Notes: generated from the sequence alone by a model not told the origin. A stretch of 64,000 nt of DNA from Nocardiopsis sp. N85 (GCF_028882275.1 NZ_JARBUT010000021.1:1-64000); one strand, 5' to 3'; shown: positions 56,177 through 63,492, counted from the stretch's first letter. Made by a program: numbers and translations.

Positions 56177-56192
56177 CGGGTCTGTAGACCCG
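56177..56192. promoter_or_regulatory. palindrome CGGGTCT-GT-AGACCCG
   Basis: A perfect 7-base inverted repeat with a 2-base centre, followed by TTTCG, in the gap before the DUF5994-STAS gene. A second short repeat CCCGG-tact-CCGGG lies at about 56203-56216. It could be an operator or an extra terminator stem; I cannot tell which. Confidence 0.4.
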
Positions 56193-56391
56193 TTTCGAGA
56201 GAGCCCGGTACTCCGGGACGAGGGTGTGACGACAGAGCAGGATCCGGATCCGTTCTTCCGGGCCGCCATGCCACTTCGGCGCAGGCATGGAACCTGTCCC
56301 CTCTCCCGCACGCGCGTGATACGTTCACGCCCCCAACCGGCCCGGTGCGAGCACCGCTCGCCCGTCCCGGGGATCGTGGAGCACTCCACTC

Positions 56392-57261
56392 ATGGCCGCT
56401 TTCACTCGACGCCCGCCCGCCGTCTCCGAGACCCCTCCTTCGGTCCCCCGGCTGAGGCTCAATCCCATCTCTCATCGGGGAGCCGTCCTGGACGGCGGCT
56501 GGTGGCCCAGGTCCGGTGACCCGGTGGCGGAACTGCCCGGACTGGTCCTGGCCATCGACGATCGGCTGGGCCCCGTCCACCTGCTCGAACTGGGGGTGAC
56601 CGGCTGGTACCACCGCCCCGACCTTCTCGCGGTGGCCGGTCGCGCGATCCGTCTCTCCTGGTCGTTGGAGATGCCGCCCGACCTCGTGGTCGCGGTCGGC
56701 CGCAACGGCACGCGCACCCGACTGTTGGTCGTACCACCCGGCGTGACGACGTTCGCCGCCTGGTCCGCACTCGATCTGGCCATCCTGTCCACGAACACCG
56801 AGAAGGCCGCCGAGAACATGGACGTCGCCGGTATGTCCCCTCCATCACCCCGCACCGCTCCGGAAACGGACTGGGAGTCCGAGGGCGGTGAACTCTACGA
56901 CGAGGATCGGCGCGCCTACCCCTCGCGCAGGGTCGCCGTGTCACGGGAGGAACGCGCCGGGCGGACCCTCCTGCGCATCTCGGGCGACATCGACCTGATG
57001 ACCGCCCCCGGGTACCGGACCCGTCTGTTCGAGGTGCTGCGCGACGGCGGTGACAGGGTGGTCCTCGACCTGTCCGGAGTCACCTTCTTCAGCGCCGCCG
57101 GACTCTCCCTTCTCGCCGAAACCCGTGCCCGCGCCGAGCGGGCTGGGGTCGACCTGCGCCTGGCCGCACCCTCGGCACGTGTCGTCAGACTCCTGGAACT
57201 CACCGGGACGCACGGTCTCCCGCCACTTCACCCGACCGTGAGAGAGGCTTTGTCCAGATGA
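56392..57261 (+). CDS. DUF5994 and STAS domain fusion (anti-sigma factor antagonist-like)
   Basis: A 289-residue fusion. Residues about 20-130 match DUF5994 (RLRLNPISHRGAVLDGGWWP, RSGDPVAELPGLVLAIDDRL, TRLLVVPPGVT). After an acidic linker, residues about 183-285 form a STAS domain: RTLLRISGDIDLMTAPGYRT, DRVVLDLSGVTFFSAAGLSL, LLAETRARAERAGVDLRLAA. The Ser in TFFSAAGLSLL is at the phosphorylation site of anti-anti-sigma factors. It probably works in partner-switching control of an alternative sigma factor. It overlaps the desaturase by 4 bases, linking it to membrane-lipid change. Confidence 0.78.
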   Translation: MAAFTRRPPAVSETPPSVPRLRLNPISHRGAVLDGGWWPRSGDPVAELPGLVLAIDDRLGPVHLLELGVTGWYHRPDLLAVAGRAIRLSWSLEMPPDLVVAVGRNGTRTRLLVVPPGVTTFAAWSALDLAILSTNTEKAAENMDVAGMSPPSPRTAPETDWESEGGELYDEDRRAYPSRRVAVSREERAGRTLLRISGDIDLMTAPGYRTRLFEVLRDGGDRVVLDLSGVTFFSAAGLSLLAETRARAERAGVDLRLAAPSARVVRLLELTGTHGLPPLHPTVREALSR

Positions 57262-58307
57262 CCCGTACGAATGGAACCTCTTCCGAGCGGCGAAGGGGGA
57301 GCGACTACGCGGTCCTCTCCCGCGAGGTGAGCGAACGCGGACTGTTGCGCAGACGCCGGGGCCACTACACGGCGCGGATCGCCATCACGTTGTCGCTGCT
57401 CCTGGCGGCCTGGACGGCCTTCGTCCTGATCGGCCCCTCCTGGTGGCAGATGGTGACGGCCGTGGTGCTCGGGCTGATCTTCACCCAGACGGCCTTCATC
57501 GGACACGACGCAGGACACGGACAGATCGCCGAGAGCGAACGGACCAACCGGCTCATCGGATGGATCCACGGGGATCTGTTGGTGGGGCTCGCGTTCGGCT
57601 GGTGGGTCGACAAGCACGATCGCCACCACGCCCACCCCAACCACGAGGGCAAGGACCCCGACATCGCCGGGGCCGCCCTGGCCTTCAGTCGGGAACAGGC
57701 CCTGCTCCGCCGCCACGGGCCGGGCCGCTGGCTGGCCCGGAGCCAGGCGTGGCTGTTCTTCCCGATGCTGCTTCTGGAGGCCTTCCACCTGCACGTCGCC
57801 TCGGTGCGCTGGGTCGTGAAGGGCACCGGTCCATCCGTGAGGACCCGGATCGTGGAGGGGGTGCTGCTGGCGCTGCACCTCGGCGGCTACCTGACGATCG
57901 TCCTGATGACCCTCACCCCGCTTCAGGCGCTGTGCTTCGTGCTGGTGCACCAGGGGGTGTTCGGCCTGTACATGGGATGCTCCTTCGCCCCGAACCACAA
58001 GGGCATGCCGGTGTTGGCGGAGGAGGCCAAGGCGGGGTTCCTTCAACGTCAGGTCCTCACGTCCCGCAACGTGCGGGGCGGGCCGGCGGTCGACCTGCTG
58101 CTGGGCGGACTGAACTACCAGATCGAGCACCACCTGTTCCCCTCGATGCCCCGCCCCAACCTGCGGCACGCCCAGCCGCTGGTGCGGGCCGCGTGCGAGC
58201 GGGTCGGGCTGGCGTACTACGAGACGGGGTTGCTGCGGTCCTACGCCGAGGTGCTGGGTCACCTGCACCGGGTGGGCGGACCACTGCGCCCGGAACTCGA
58301 ATACTGA
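57258..58307 (+). CDS. membrane fatty acid desaturase
   Basis: A 349-residue di-iron desaturase with the three histidine boxes: HDAGHG (about residue 90), HDRHHAHPN (about 122) and QIEHHLFPSMP (near 290), and four transmembrane helices. It introduces a double bond into acyl lipids using O2 and an electron donor. Its ATG overlaps the DUF5994-STAS stop, so desaturase production is tied to that regulator. GC-rich like its neighbours; length is normal. Confidence 0.88.
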   Translation: MTRTNGTSSERRRGSDYAVLSREVSERGLLRRRRGHYTARIAITLSLLLAAWTAFVLIGPSWWQMVTAVVLGLIFTQTAFIGHDAGHGQIAESERTNRLIGWIHGDLLVGLAFGWWVDKHDRHHAHPNHEGKDPDIAGAALAFSREQALLRRHGPGRWLARSQAWLFFPMLLLEAFHLHVASVRWVVKGTGPSVRTRIVEGVLLALHLGGYLTIVLMTLTPLQALCFVLVHQGVFGLYMGCSFAPNHKGMPVLAEEAKAGFLQRQVLTSRNVRGGPAVDLLLGGLNYQIEHHLFPSMPRPNLRHAQPLVRAACERVGLAYYETGLLRSYAEVLGHLHRVGGPLRPELEY

Positions 58308-58330
58308 GGCACTGAGGCCCGGCGACCCCC

Positions 58331-58834
58331 TCAGCCGACGCGCCTGGCGAGGACCTGACCGTGCCAGTCGCCGACGGTGAAGGTCTCGGTGGGGGTGAAG
58401 CCCTGGCGGGTGTAGTAGGCGACCAGGCGGCCCTCGTTCCCGGCGAAACAGTCCACGCGGAGCAGATCGACGTTTCGGCGGCGGACCTCCTCGGCGGCGT
58501 GCGCCAGGAGGGCCGCCCCCACGCCGTGGCCGGCGAAGCGGCGGTCGGTGACCAGCAGGCGCACGTACACCTCGGGTTCGTCGACGGGCGGGATCCCGGG
58601 GCCGGGGGCGGTGTCGAGGACGAGGGCACCGACGGGCTCGCCGTCGAGTTCCGCGACCCAGGGCTCCGAGTCGGTGAGCAGCTTCTCGACCCGTGCGACG
58701 GCCTTGGGTCGAGAGGACCAGGATTCGGTGCCCCACTGTCCGGTGCGGCCGTGGGACACGAGCCATTCGACGGCGGAGTCGAGCATGCCGAGGACGGTGG
58801 AGAGGTCGTCGGGGCCGCCTGGTCTGATCTTCAT
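58331..58834 (-). CDS. GNAT-family N-acetyltransferase
   Basis: A 167-residue acetyltransferase with the acetyl-CoA loop LLVTDRRFAGHGVGAALLAH (R-xx-G-x-G/A type) and the usual start MKIRPGGPDDLSTVLGMLD. The C-terminal YYTRQGFTPTETFTV segment is typical. The acceptor is unknown. It ends 24 bases from the convergent desaturase. Confidence 0.85.
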   Translation of the reverse strand: MKIRPGGPDDLSTVLGMLDSAVEWLVSHGRTGQWGTESWSSRPKAVARVEKLLTDSEPWVAELDGEPVGALVLDTAPGPGIPPVDEPEVYVRLLVTDRRFAGHGVGAALLAHAAEEVRRRNVDLLRVDCFAGNEGRLVAYYTRQGFTPTETFTVGDWHGQVLARRVG

Positions 58835-58922
58835 CCCGGAACCCTAGACGGGGCCGGACACGGCGATCAACGCCGTTTCGCTCTCCGACGAGCAGTCGCC
58901 CCGGCCCCGGATGAATGCGGGA

Positions 58923-59007
58923 GGCCCCGACCAGTTGAACTGCTCCCTGGTCGATGGAACTGGATTTCCAGTCCAACTTCCAGGGAGCAGTTCACGCAGT
59001 CGGGGCC
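58923..59007. repeat. 85-base near-perfect inverted repeat
   Basis: The arms begin GGCCCCGAC and end GTCGGGGCC, share TGAACTGCTCCCTGG and its complement, and close on ACTGGA/TCCAGT around a very short centre. Total pairing is about 40 base pairs with a few internal mismatches. It lies 13 bases after the DUF397 stop (minus strand) and, on the plus strand, is followed by TTTCTGTT. It could end the XRE-DUF397 transcript, or be the remnant of a small inverted-repeat element. Confidence 0.85.
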
Positions 59008-59019
59008 TTTCTGTTCGTT

Positions 59020-59220
59020 CTATCCGTCTCTGCGGACAGATGAGATCAGGCCGGCCCACTCGCCCTGCGCGAACATCAGGTGCCCTGCCTCGCGGTTCTG
59101 GGTGTCTCGAATGGCCGATCCACCTGGCAGGTCGGCGACCTCAACGCAGTTCTGAGGCTGTGAGTGGCTGCTCTTGCGGAACAGCTCGTCGGAAATCGTG
59201 GGAACTGAACGGGCGTCCAT
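59020..59220 (-). CDS. DUF397 protein
   Basis: A 66-residue protein with the DUF397 landmarks FRKSSHSQPQNCVEVADLPG and GSAIRDTQNREAGHL. The family is nearly always encoded beside an XRE/DUF5753 regulator, as here with 1 base between them, and acts with it as a small partner in development or antibiotic control in actinomycetes. Its start overlaps no other gene. Confidence 0.9.
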   Translation of the reverse strand: MDARSVPTISDELFRKSSHSQPQNCVEVADLPGGSAIRDTQNREAGHLMFAQGEWAGLISSVRRDG

Positions 59221-59221
59221 G

Positions 59222-60064
59222 TCAGATGGTCATTTCTCGTAGGTGGACAAGAGTCTCCTCGGGCAGGAGCGCCGCGAGGCGTAGGTGGTCGAACAAGCGG
59301 CGGTAGCGAGCGACTTCTTCGGCCTCTTCCAGGTAGAGGCCATCGGTGTCGGTCTCCAGGTAGACCACCGAGGGGTCGACTGTGTTCGGGAAATCCATGA
59401 TCACGAAGGGGCCACCGGTACCAGGGTGGAGACGGTCGTACGGGACGATCTGGATGGTGATCCTCGGATCGTCGGCAGCCTCAATGAGGTTCGCGATCTG
59501 CGCGCGCAGCACCTCGGGGTGGTGGCGCAGGCGGACCAGCGCGATTTCGTCGAACACGAACCAGATGTCCGGGGGCTGCGGGTCCTCGAACATCACACGC
59601 TGTCGTTTGATCCGGGCATCGACCACTCGGGCCACGTCCTTGGGGTTGCGGACGAGCGCGGTCTGGGTGATCAGTTCGGTGTACGCCGGTACCTGGAGCA
59701 GGCCCGGCACCACGGCCAACTCCCAGTTGTAGATGGTGCTGGCCTCTGCCTCGAAGCCGACGAACTTGCTGGACAGCACGTCGCGGTAGCGCACCCACCA
59801 GCCGCGCTCGCGGGATTGGCGGCACAGGTCGAGGACGGCTTCGCGGGTGTCGTGGTCGGTCACGCCGTAGGTGTCGAGGAGGGTGCGGATCTCTGTGACC
59901 TGGGGCCGTTGTCTCTCTCCGCTCTCGATATTGCCCAGCTTCCCGCGCGACCACTCGGTGGCTTTGACGACGTCATCGAGGGTCATGCGTGCGTCGTGGC
60001 GCAGTCGGCGCAGCTCTTCGGAGAGTCGCCGTCGGCGCACGGTGGGAGAGTATCGCTCGCTCAT
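59222..60064 (-). CDS. XRE-family regulator with DUF5753 domain
   Basis: A 280-residue protein: helix-turn-helix at about residues 15-65 (RLSEELRRLRHDARMTLDDV, ATEWSRGKLGNIESGE) and a DUF5753 effector domain to the end (YNWELAVVPGLLQVPAYTEL, IVPYDRLHPGTGGPFVIMDF). The ATG at 60064 gives the family N-terminus; the frame is open further upstream but without similarity. It precedes DUF397 by one base. Two 12-base direct repeats in its upstream region are likely self-control sites. Confidence 0.88.
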   Translation of the reverse strand: MSERYSPTVRRRRLSEELRRLRHDARMTLDDVVKATEWSRGKLGNIESGERQRPQVTEIRTLLDTYGVTDHDTREAVLDLCRQSRERGWWVRYRDVLSSKFVGFEAEASTIYNWELAVVPGLLQVPAYTELITQTALVRNPKDVARVVDARIKRQRVMFEDPQPPDIWFVFDEIALVRLRHHPEVLRAQIANLIEAADDPRITIQIVPYDRLHPGTGGPFVIMDFPNTVDPSVVYLETDTDGLYLEEAEEVARYRRLFDHLRLAALLPEETLVHLREMTI

Positions 60065-60127
60065 CTGATGCTCCTGGTGTGCCGGTGCCCCCTGATCGTA
60101 CGGCTGAGGCCAGGGAAACAGACAAAT

Positions 60128-60179
60128 ATGGAATACATGGACTGGATTCCTTGAAAGACTTGAAAACATGGAATACATG
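60128..60179. promoter_or_regulatory. two ATGGAATACATG direct repeats
   Basis: Identical 12-base sequences at 60128-60139 and 60168-60179 are spaced exactly 40 bases apart, in an AT-rich stretch between the XRE gene and the rightward operon. Four turns of helix place them on one face, suiting binding by the adjacent XRE regulator and control of both directions. Confidence 0.6.
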
Positions 60180-60250
60180 TTTGAGGATAGGGGCACGTTC
60201 AACTCCCCGCTGGGCCTCCCACCCGGCACCCTGACCGGAGGTGTGCGCTT

Positions 60251-60802
60251 ATGGCGCGATACCGCTACCTGAACTGCTCCGAACTGGTCGCCGCCCGCCG
60301 GCCGGCCACCGAAGTCCTTCGCCGGCGGCGACCCCGCCGAGCGTCCCGGGCCCGCATGTACGTCACCCACCCGGGGCGCGACCTGGCCCCGCTCGCCCTG
60401 GCGGTGCGGCAACTGCTCGGTCACACCACCACCCCGGACCCGGCACCGATGCCGGCCGCCGTTCCGGCACCGGCCGCGAACCCGCCCCAGGCCCCGGCCG
60501 CAGCCTCGGACCAGGCCCCGCACCCGGTCGTGGCTCCGACCTCGGCACCGACCCCGGTCCCGGCCTCCGGTTCGGGGTTCGCCGCAGCGGTGGCGTCCCG
60601 GCCGCGCATCCAGGCCCTTCGTGAGGGGACCCGCTCCCGTAGGGAGCCCGTCCCGACCACGGGCAAGGCCCCCGCGCGGTTGCGGGCCCGGACGGCCGCG
60701 TTCCAGAGCACCGCCCACCTGGTGGCCGACCGCTCCGCTCTGTGGCGCGACGAGCTGGCGGCCTCGCGGATCGTGGCCTGGAATCTCGGGAGGGCGGCGT
60801 GA
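60251..60802 (+). CDS. Pro/Ala-rich protein of unknown function
   Basis: A 183-residue protein: a basic start (MARYRYLNCSELVAARRPAT), a Pro/Ala-rich linker (residues about 58-115), and an Arg-rich C-terminal part ending RDELAASRIVAWNLGRAA. No signal, membrane helix or catalytic motif. It heads a rightward set of three short overlapping genes opposite the XRE-DUF397 pair. I do not recognise it. Confidence 0.5.
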   Translation: MARYRYLNCSELVAARRPATEVLRRRRPRRASRARMYVTHPGRDLAPLALAVRQLLGHTTTPDPAPMPAAVPAPAANPPQAPAAASDQAPHPVVAPTSAPTPVPASGSGFAAAVASRPRIQALREGTRSRREPVPTTGKAPARLRARTAAFQSTAHLVADRSALWRDELAASRIVAWNLGRAA

Positions 60803-61020
60803 TGCGGCGCATCTGCGATATCCGCGAGTTCCCCTCGATCCAGACCCTGGGGTTCTGGGCCAACGTCCACCGGGTTCCGCTGCGCTACCTCGGACCCACC
60901 CTGGAAGGTCGCGCGGTCTACGCGGCCACGCACGGCACGGCGACCCGGGTCGCGGTCACCTCCGGACGCGACCCCCACCCGCTGCCGCTGGTGTGGCGCA
61001 GCCCGTTGGAGGTGCTGTGA
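60802..61020 (+). CDS. small protein, function unknown
   Basis: A 72-residue protein beginning MRRICDIREFPSIQTLGFWA with aromatic and basic residues, probably a small folded domain. Its ATG overlaps the previous stop (TGATG); GTG 60799 is another start. The next gene begins within its stop, so the three are coupled. Confidence 0.5.
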   Translation: MRRICDIREFPSIQTLGFWANVHRVPLRYLGPTLEGRAVYAATHGTATRVAVTSGRDPHPLPLVWRSPLEVL

Positions 61021-61421
61021 CCAACGATGTTCCGGATCCGATGGTGCGGGTGCTGGACGACCTCATTCAAGGACGCTGGGTCCTCACCCTCGAACCCACC
61101 CCGAACGGCGGCACGGAGGTCGTCGCCTACCGGCCGATCGGCTGGACCGGCCCGGGAGATCCGCACGAGCGCCTGGCCGCACCCGACCACGCCGCCATGC
61201 GCGACCTCCTGGCCCGCCACCACACCACAGAAACGGCCACGGAGCAGGACATGGGCGAGAAACACCGGTGCACCGACCCGGCCGCCGACCCGATCCCGGA
61301 CGATCTCACCCCCGAGGAGCGGGCAGCGGTGATCCGCCAGGGCGAGGTCATCGTCGACCAGCGCGCGGCAGGCGCCCCGCTGATCGGCGAGCAGCGCCGC
61401 AGATACGCCCACGGCGACTGA
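61017..61421 (+). CDS. small acidic protein, function unknown
   Basis: A 134-residue protein (GTG start, TNDVPDPMVRVLDDLIQGRW) with a helical C-terminal half, DDLTPEERAAVIRQGEVIVD. No known domain seen. It overlaps the previous stop by 4 bases and is followed by a strong hairpin. Confidence 0.55.
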   Translation: MTNDVPDPMVRVLDDLIQGRWVLTLEPTPNGGTEVVAYRPIGWTGPGDPHERLAAPDHAAMRDLLARHHTTETATEQDMGEKHRCTDPAADPIPDDLTPEERAAVIRQGEVIVDQRAAGAPLIGEQRRRYAHGD

Positions 61422-61444
61422 CCGCCCACTCCGCTTCCAAAGCC

Positions 61445-61485
61445 CCCGCGCGCCCGGACCCCATCCTCTTCCCCGGGCGCGCGGG
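61445..61485 (+). terminator. 13-base hairpin after the small-gene operon
   Basis: Perfect arms CCCGCGCGCCCGG and CCGGGCGCGCGGG with a 15-base loop, 24 bases after the stop of the 134-residue gene. Confidence 0.65.
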
Positions 61486-61548
61486 CCACGGCCAGGCCGC
61501 ATCCATGCTTCGACGCACCGGTCGTCGGCGAGAACCGGACAGGGGGTG

Positions 61549-61716
61549 ATGCCGATGGGAGAACCAGAGCACGTTTCCCAGATCGAGTCCAGGTACGACG
61601 GGGCGGTGGAGCGCACCGCCCATGTCCAGGAGAACGGTTTCACCGTGGACCGGCCCCTGCGGGACCGCGATGCCGCCAAGTGCACCTCGTGCGCCTCAGG
61701 GCCGAACGGTCACTGA
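61549..61716 (+). CDS. 55-residue peptide with cysteine-containing C-terminus
   Basis: MPMGEPEHVSQIESRYDG starts after AGGGGG at 4-5 bases; the end is DRDAAKCTSCASGPNGH, with a CxxC in a small-residue-rich tail. Terminators on both sides make it a separate transcript. A charged leader-like part followed by a short Cys/Ser/Gly-rich tail is the layout of modified-peptide precursors, and a methyltransferase gene follows; a mini zinc-binding protein is as likely. No modification enzyme other than that methyltransferase is near. Confidence 0.5.
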   Translation: MPMGEPEHVSQIESRYDGAVERTAHVQENGFTVDRPLRDRDAAKCTSCASGPNGH

Positions 61717-61739
61717 CCAACCGGACGGCTGAACCACGA

Positions 61740-61769
61740 GGCCGACACCTGTGAAGGTGTCGGCCTTTT
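61740..61769 (+). terminator. intrinsic terminator
   Basis: Perfect 10-base arms GGCCGACACC and GGTGTCGGCC, loop TGTGAA, followed directly by TTTT. This is the most canonical terminator of the window and ends the 55-residue peptide gene. Confidence 0.9.
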
Positions 61770-61848
61770 CCGTTGTTCCCCTGCCGTCCCGCCGCCGCGT
61801 GGCTACCGTGGTGCGGGTCCTGTCAGACGAAGCCACAAGGACCAAACC

Positions 61849-62508
61849 ATGGCCGATCCGACCACGGACATCCCCAGCTACTGGGACCGGTACATCCAGG
61901 GCATCACCCCGCAGGAGCCGGAGGAAGTATCGCCCCCGGCTCTGGAGTGGACCCAGTACCCGGGGCACGGGCCCGGCCCCGAACTCCTCGGTGAACCCTC
62001 CACAGCCCTGGAGTTGGGATTCGGTCGGGGCAGCGCGGTTGCCGCGCTGGCCTGCCGCGGGATAAATGCCACGGGGGTGGACGTGTCCCCGGTGGCGGTG
62101 CGCACCGCACGGGAGCGGTGGGAGCATCTGGGCGCGGAGTTCCATCACGCGGACGTCGTCGAGTTCCTGGCGAGCACCACACGGCGGTGGGAGGCGATCC
62201 ACTCGATCTGGGGGGCGGCGTGGTTCACCGATCCGGCAGTGTTGTTCCCGCTGGTGTACGACCGGTTGGAGCCCGGGGGGCGGTTCGTGTTCTCCCACGC
62301 CCCTGCGGTTCCGGGATCGTACGGGGTGCAGGGCATGTACGGGGCCGGGTTCAACGGCCGCCGGGTGTGGGTGTACCGGTGGGCCCACGAACCCGAGGAG
62401 TGGGAGGACATCCTGATCGGGCACGGGTTCGCCCGGGTGCGGGTGTGGGAAGAGGCGGCACCGGAGCCCGATCATGTGGGAACGGTGATCGGGGTCGCCG
62501 GCAGGTAG
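61849..62508 (+). CDS. class I SAM-dependent methyltransferase
   Basis: A 219-residue methyltransferase: motif I ALELGFGRGSAVAALACRG, acidic ribose contact GVDVSPVAVRTARERW, then HHADVVEFLAS and RLEPGGRFVFSHAP. The C-terminal half is shorter than in many relatives. The acceptor is unknown; the peptide gene before it is one candidate. It starts 79 bases after that gene's terminator, and degenerate CRISPR repeats begin at its stop codon. Confidence 0.83.
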   Translation: MADPTTDIPSYWDRYIQGITPQEPEEVSPPALEWTQYPGHGPGPELLGEPSTALELGFGRGSAVAALACRGINATGVDVSPVAVRTARERWEHLGAEFHHADVVEFLASTTRRWEAIHSIWGAAWFTDPAVLFPLVYDRLEPGGRFVFSHAPAVPGSYGVQGMYGAGFNGRRVWVYRWAHEPEEWEDILIGHGFARVRVWEEAAPEPDHVGTVIGVAGR

Positions 62509-62579
62509 GTGCGGGTGTCCGCGTGCGCTGGGTTCAGGCCGGCCGCCCTTCGGTCCATACCCGCGTGCGCGGGGCTCAG
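62509..62579 (-). CRISPR. degenerate CRISPR repeat remnants
   Basis: 62551-62579 matches the main array's 29-base repeat at 28 of 29 positions. 62509-62537 matches at about 19 of 29, with the CCGCGTGCGC core intact. The gap between them is only 13 bases rather than 32. Decay at this end fits the leader-distal end of an array read on the minus strand. Confidence 0.65.
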
Positions 62580-62605
62580 GGAGACGCTTGGGGCGGAACC
62601 CCCGC

Positions 62606-62746
62606 CTACGGCTTCTTCTGCCCGCACGACCAGCAGTTCGGGCGGCCCCGCGCGTTGTTGTCCGCGCCGCACCGGTCGCACATCCACCGCAGAACCGGGT
62701 CTACGACCCGCCGCAGCCAGCTACGGTGGGTTTCATGGCCGATCAT
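62606..62746 (-). CDS. 46-residue zinc-ribbon protein
   Basis: MIGHETHRSWLRRVVD is followed by WMCDRCGADNNARGRPNCWS and CGQKKP, a four-cysteine W-CxxCG-N...CxxCG knuckle like RanBP2-type zinc fingers. GGAGG lies 7 bases before the ATG. It overlaps by 12 bases the start of the divergent gene at 62735. It sits between the CRISPR remnants and the main array. Function unknown. Confidence 0.55.
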   Translation of the reverse strand: MIGHETHRSWLRRVVDPVLRWMCDRCGADNNARGRPNCWSCGQKKP

Positions 62747-62923
62747 GATCTCGCCTCCAAGCACCCCGACGTGTCATTCACTCCCTTGCGTCCCGGCGAG
62801 CACAGCGGGGGCGCGATATGGCGCCTGCGGCCCAGGTCGGGCGGGACGCCCATCATGTGGGCCCGCACCGATGAGGACGCCGACCGGTACGCCGAGACCA
62901 TCGCCAGGATCGCACGACGGTAG
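62735..62923 (+). CDS. 62-residue protein, function unknown
   Basis: MADHDLASKHPDVSFTPLRP...GGTPIMWARTDEDADRYAET ends in a helical IARIARR tail. GGTGGG lies just before the ATG. It is divergent from the zinc-ribbon gene with overlapping 5' ends, which is unusual, so one of the two may be wrong. No domain recognised. Confidence 0.5.
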   Translation: MADHDLASKHPDVSFTPLRPGEHSGGAIWRLRPRSGGTPIMWARTDEDADRYAETIARIARR

Positions 62924-62948
62924 TCGGCCTACACGGGGAACGCTGGAG

Positions 62949-62966
62949 GTGTCCGTTTCCGGACAC
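62949..62966. promoter_or_regulatory. inverted repeat GTGTCCG...CGGACAC
   Basis: Perfect 7-base arms with a 4-base spacer lie 25 bases after the stop of the 62-residue gene and directly before the terminator below. It may extend that terminator. Confidence 0.4.
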
Positions 62967-62970
62967 GAGG

Positions 62971-62991
62971 AAGGCCCCGCAACGGGGCCTT
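62971..62991. terminator. hairpin AAGGCCCCG/CGGGGCCTT
   Basis: Perfect 9-base arms around CAA. It serves the 62-residue gene on the plus strand or the coding remnant on the minus strand. Confidence 0.7.
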
Positions 62992-63009
62992 CTCGGTTTC
63001 CCGGAGGGG

Positions 63010-63099
63010 TCAGGCCGGGGTGATCTTCACGGTGTACGCGGTCTGGTGGTCCTCGTGGATCCAGTAGTCGTCCAGGGTCTCCTCCTGCACGACCTCGGC
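63010..63099 (-). other. short minus-strand coding fragment beside the CRISPR array
   Basis: The minus-strand frame reads AEVVQEETLDDYWIHEDH, then QTAYTVKITPA and stop, in real-protein-like codon use, and abuts the last CRISPR repeat. It lacks a good start (a GTG gives 26 residues), so it looks like the 3' end of a gene whose 5' part is gone. Confidence 0.35.
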
Positions 63100-63311
63100 C
63101 GGTCCATCCCCGCGTGCGCGGGGCTCAGGGGCACCTGGACCGCGCCGACCTGCCCCCGGTCGGTCCATCCCCGCGTGCGCGGGGCTCAGGGTCTCTTCGA
63201 CGGACGCAATCTCGGTGTCGGCGGTCCATCCCCGCGTGCGCGGGGCTCAGGGACCGCTGGTAGGCGGCGACGAGCCCGTCGTCGGTCCATCCCCGCGTGC
63301 GCGGGGCTCAG
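63100..63311 (-). CRISPR. CRISPR array, type I-E-like, 4 repeats and 3 spacers
   Basis: Four identical 29-base repeats at 63100, 63161, 63222 and 63283, exactly 61 bases apart, leave three 32-base spacers (63129-63160, 63190-63221, 63251-63282). Read on the minus strand the repeat starts CTGAGCCCCGCGC and ends GGGGATGGACCG, close to the E. coli I-E repeat pattern (CCCCGCG...CGGGGAT-ACCG). That orientation puts the leader at higher coordinates. No cas gene is in the window. Confidence 0.9.
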
Positions 63312-63492
63312 GCTTAACGACCTGGGCGAACGCGGAGTGTTATCTCCGCGTTATGTGCTCTCGGCGGTGTGAAGGACTTCCGCCTTCGGCCACTCTGGCA
63401 CGAGGATCGGCACGGTTTCAAGGCTTGCTTCCACCGGTGCCCCCGCGACCGGGAGTGCTCGGCAGGAGTGCGGCTTTCACCCCCTTCGCCCC
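63312..63492. other. presumed CRISPR leader region
   Basis: Non-coding by my reading. It holds a perfect 9-base hairpin, AACGCGGAG-tgttat-CTCCGCGTT (63329-63352), 18 bases from the array, which may be part of the leader or a terminator facing it. Confidence 0.4.

Noticed and set aside
56226-56519. frame starting VTTEQDPDPFFRAAMP before the DUF5994 gene
   Set aside because: It overlaps the DUF5994-STAS start and runs in a different frame; the C-terminal part is antisense-like Arg/Ser-rich sequence.
53878-56613. 911-codon minus-strand frame
   Set aside because: Antisense shadow of the PrsW-like gene, which has clear helices and motifs.
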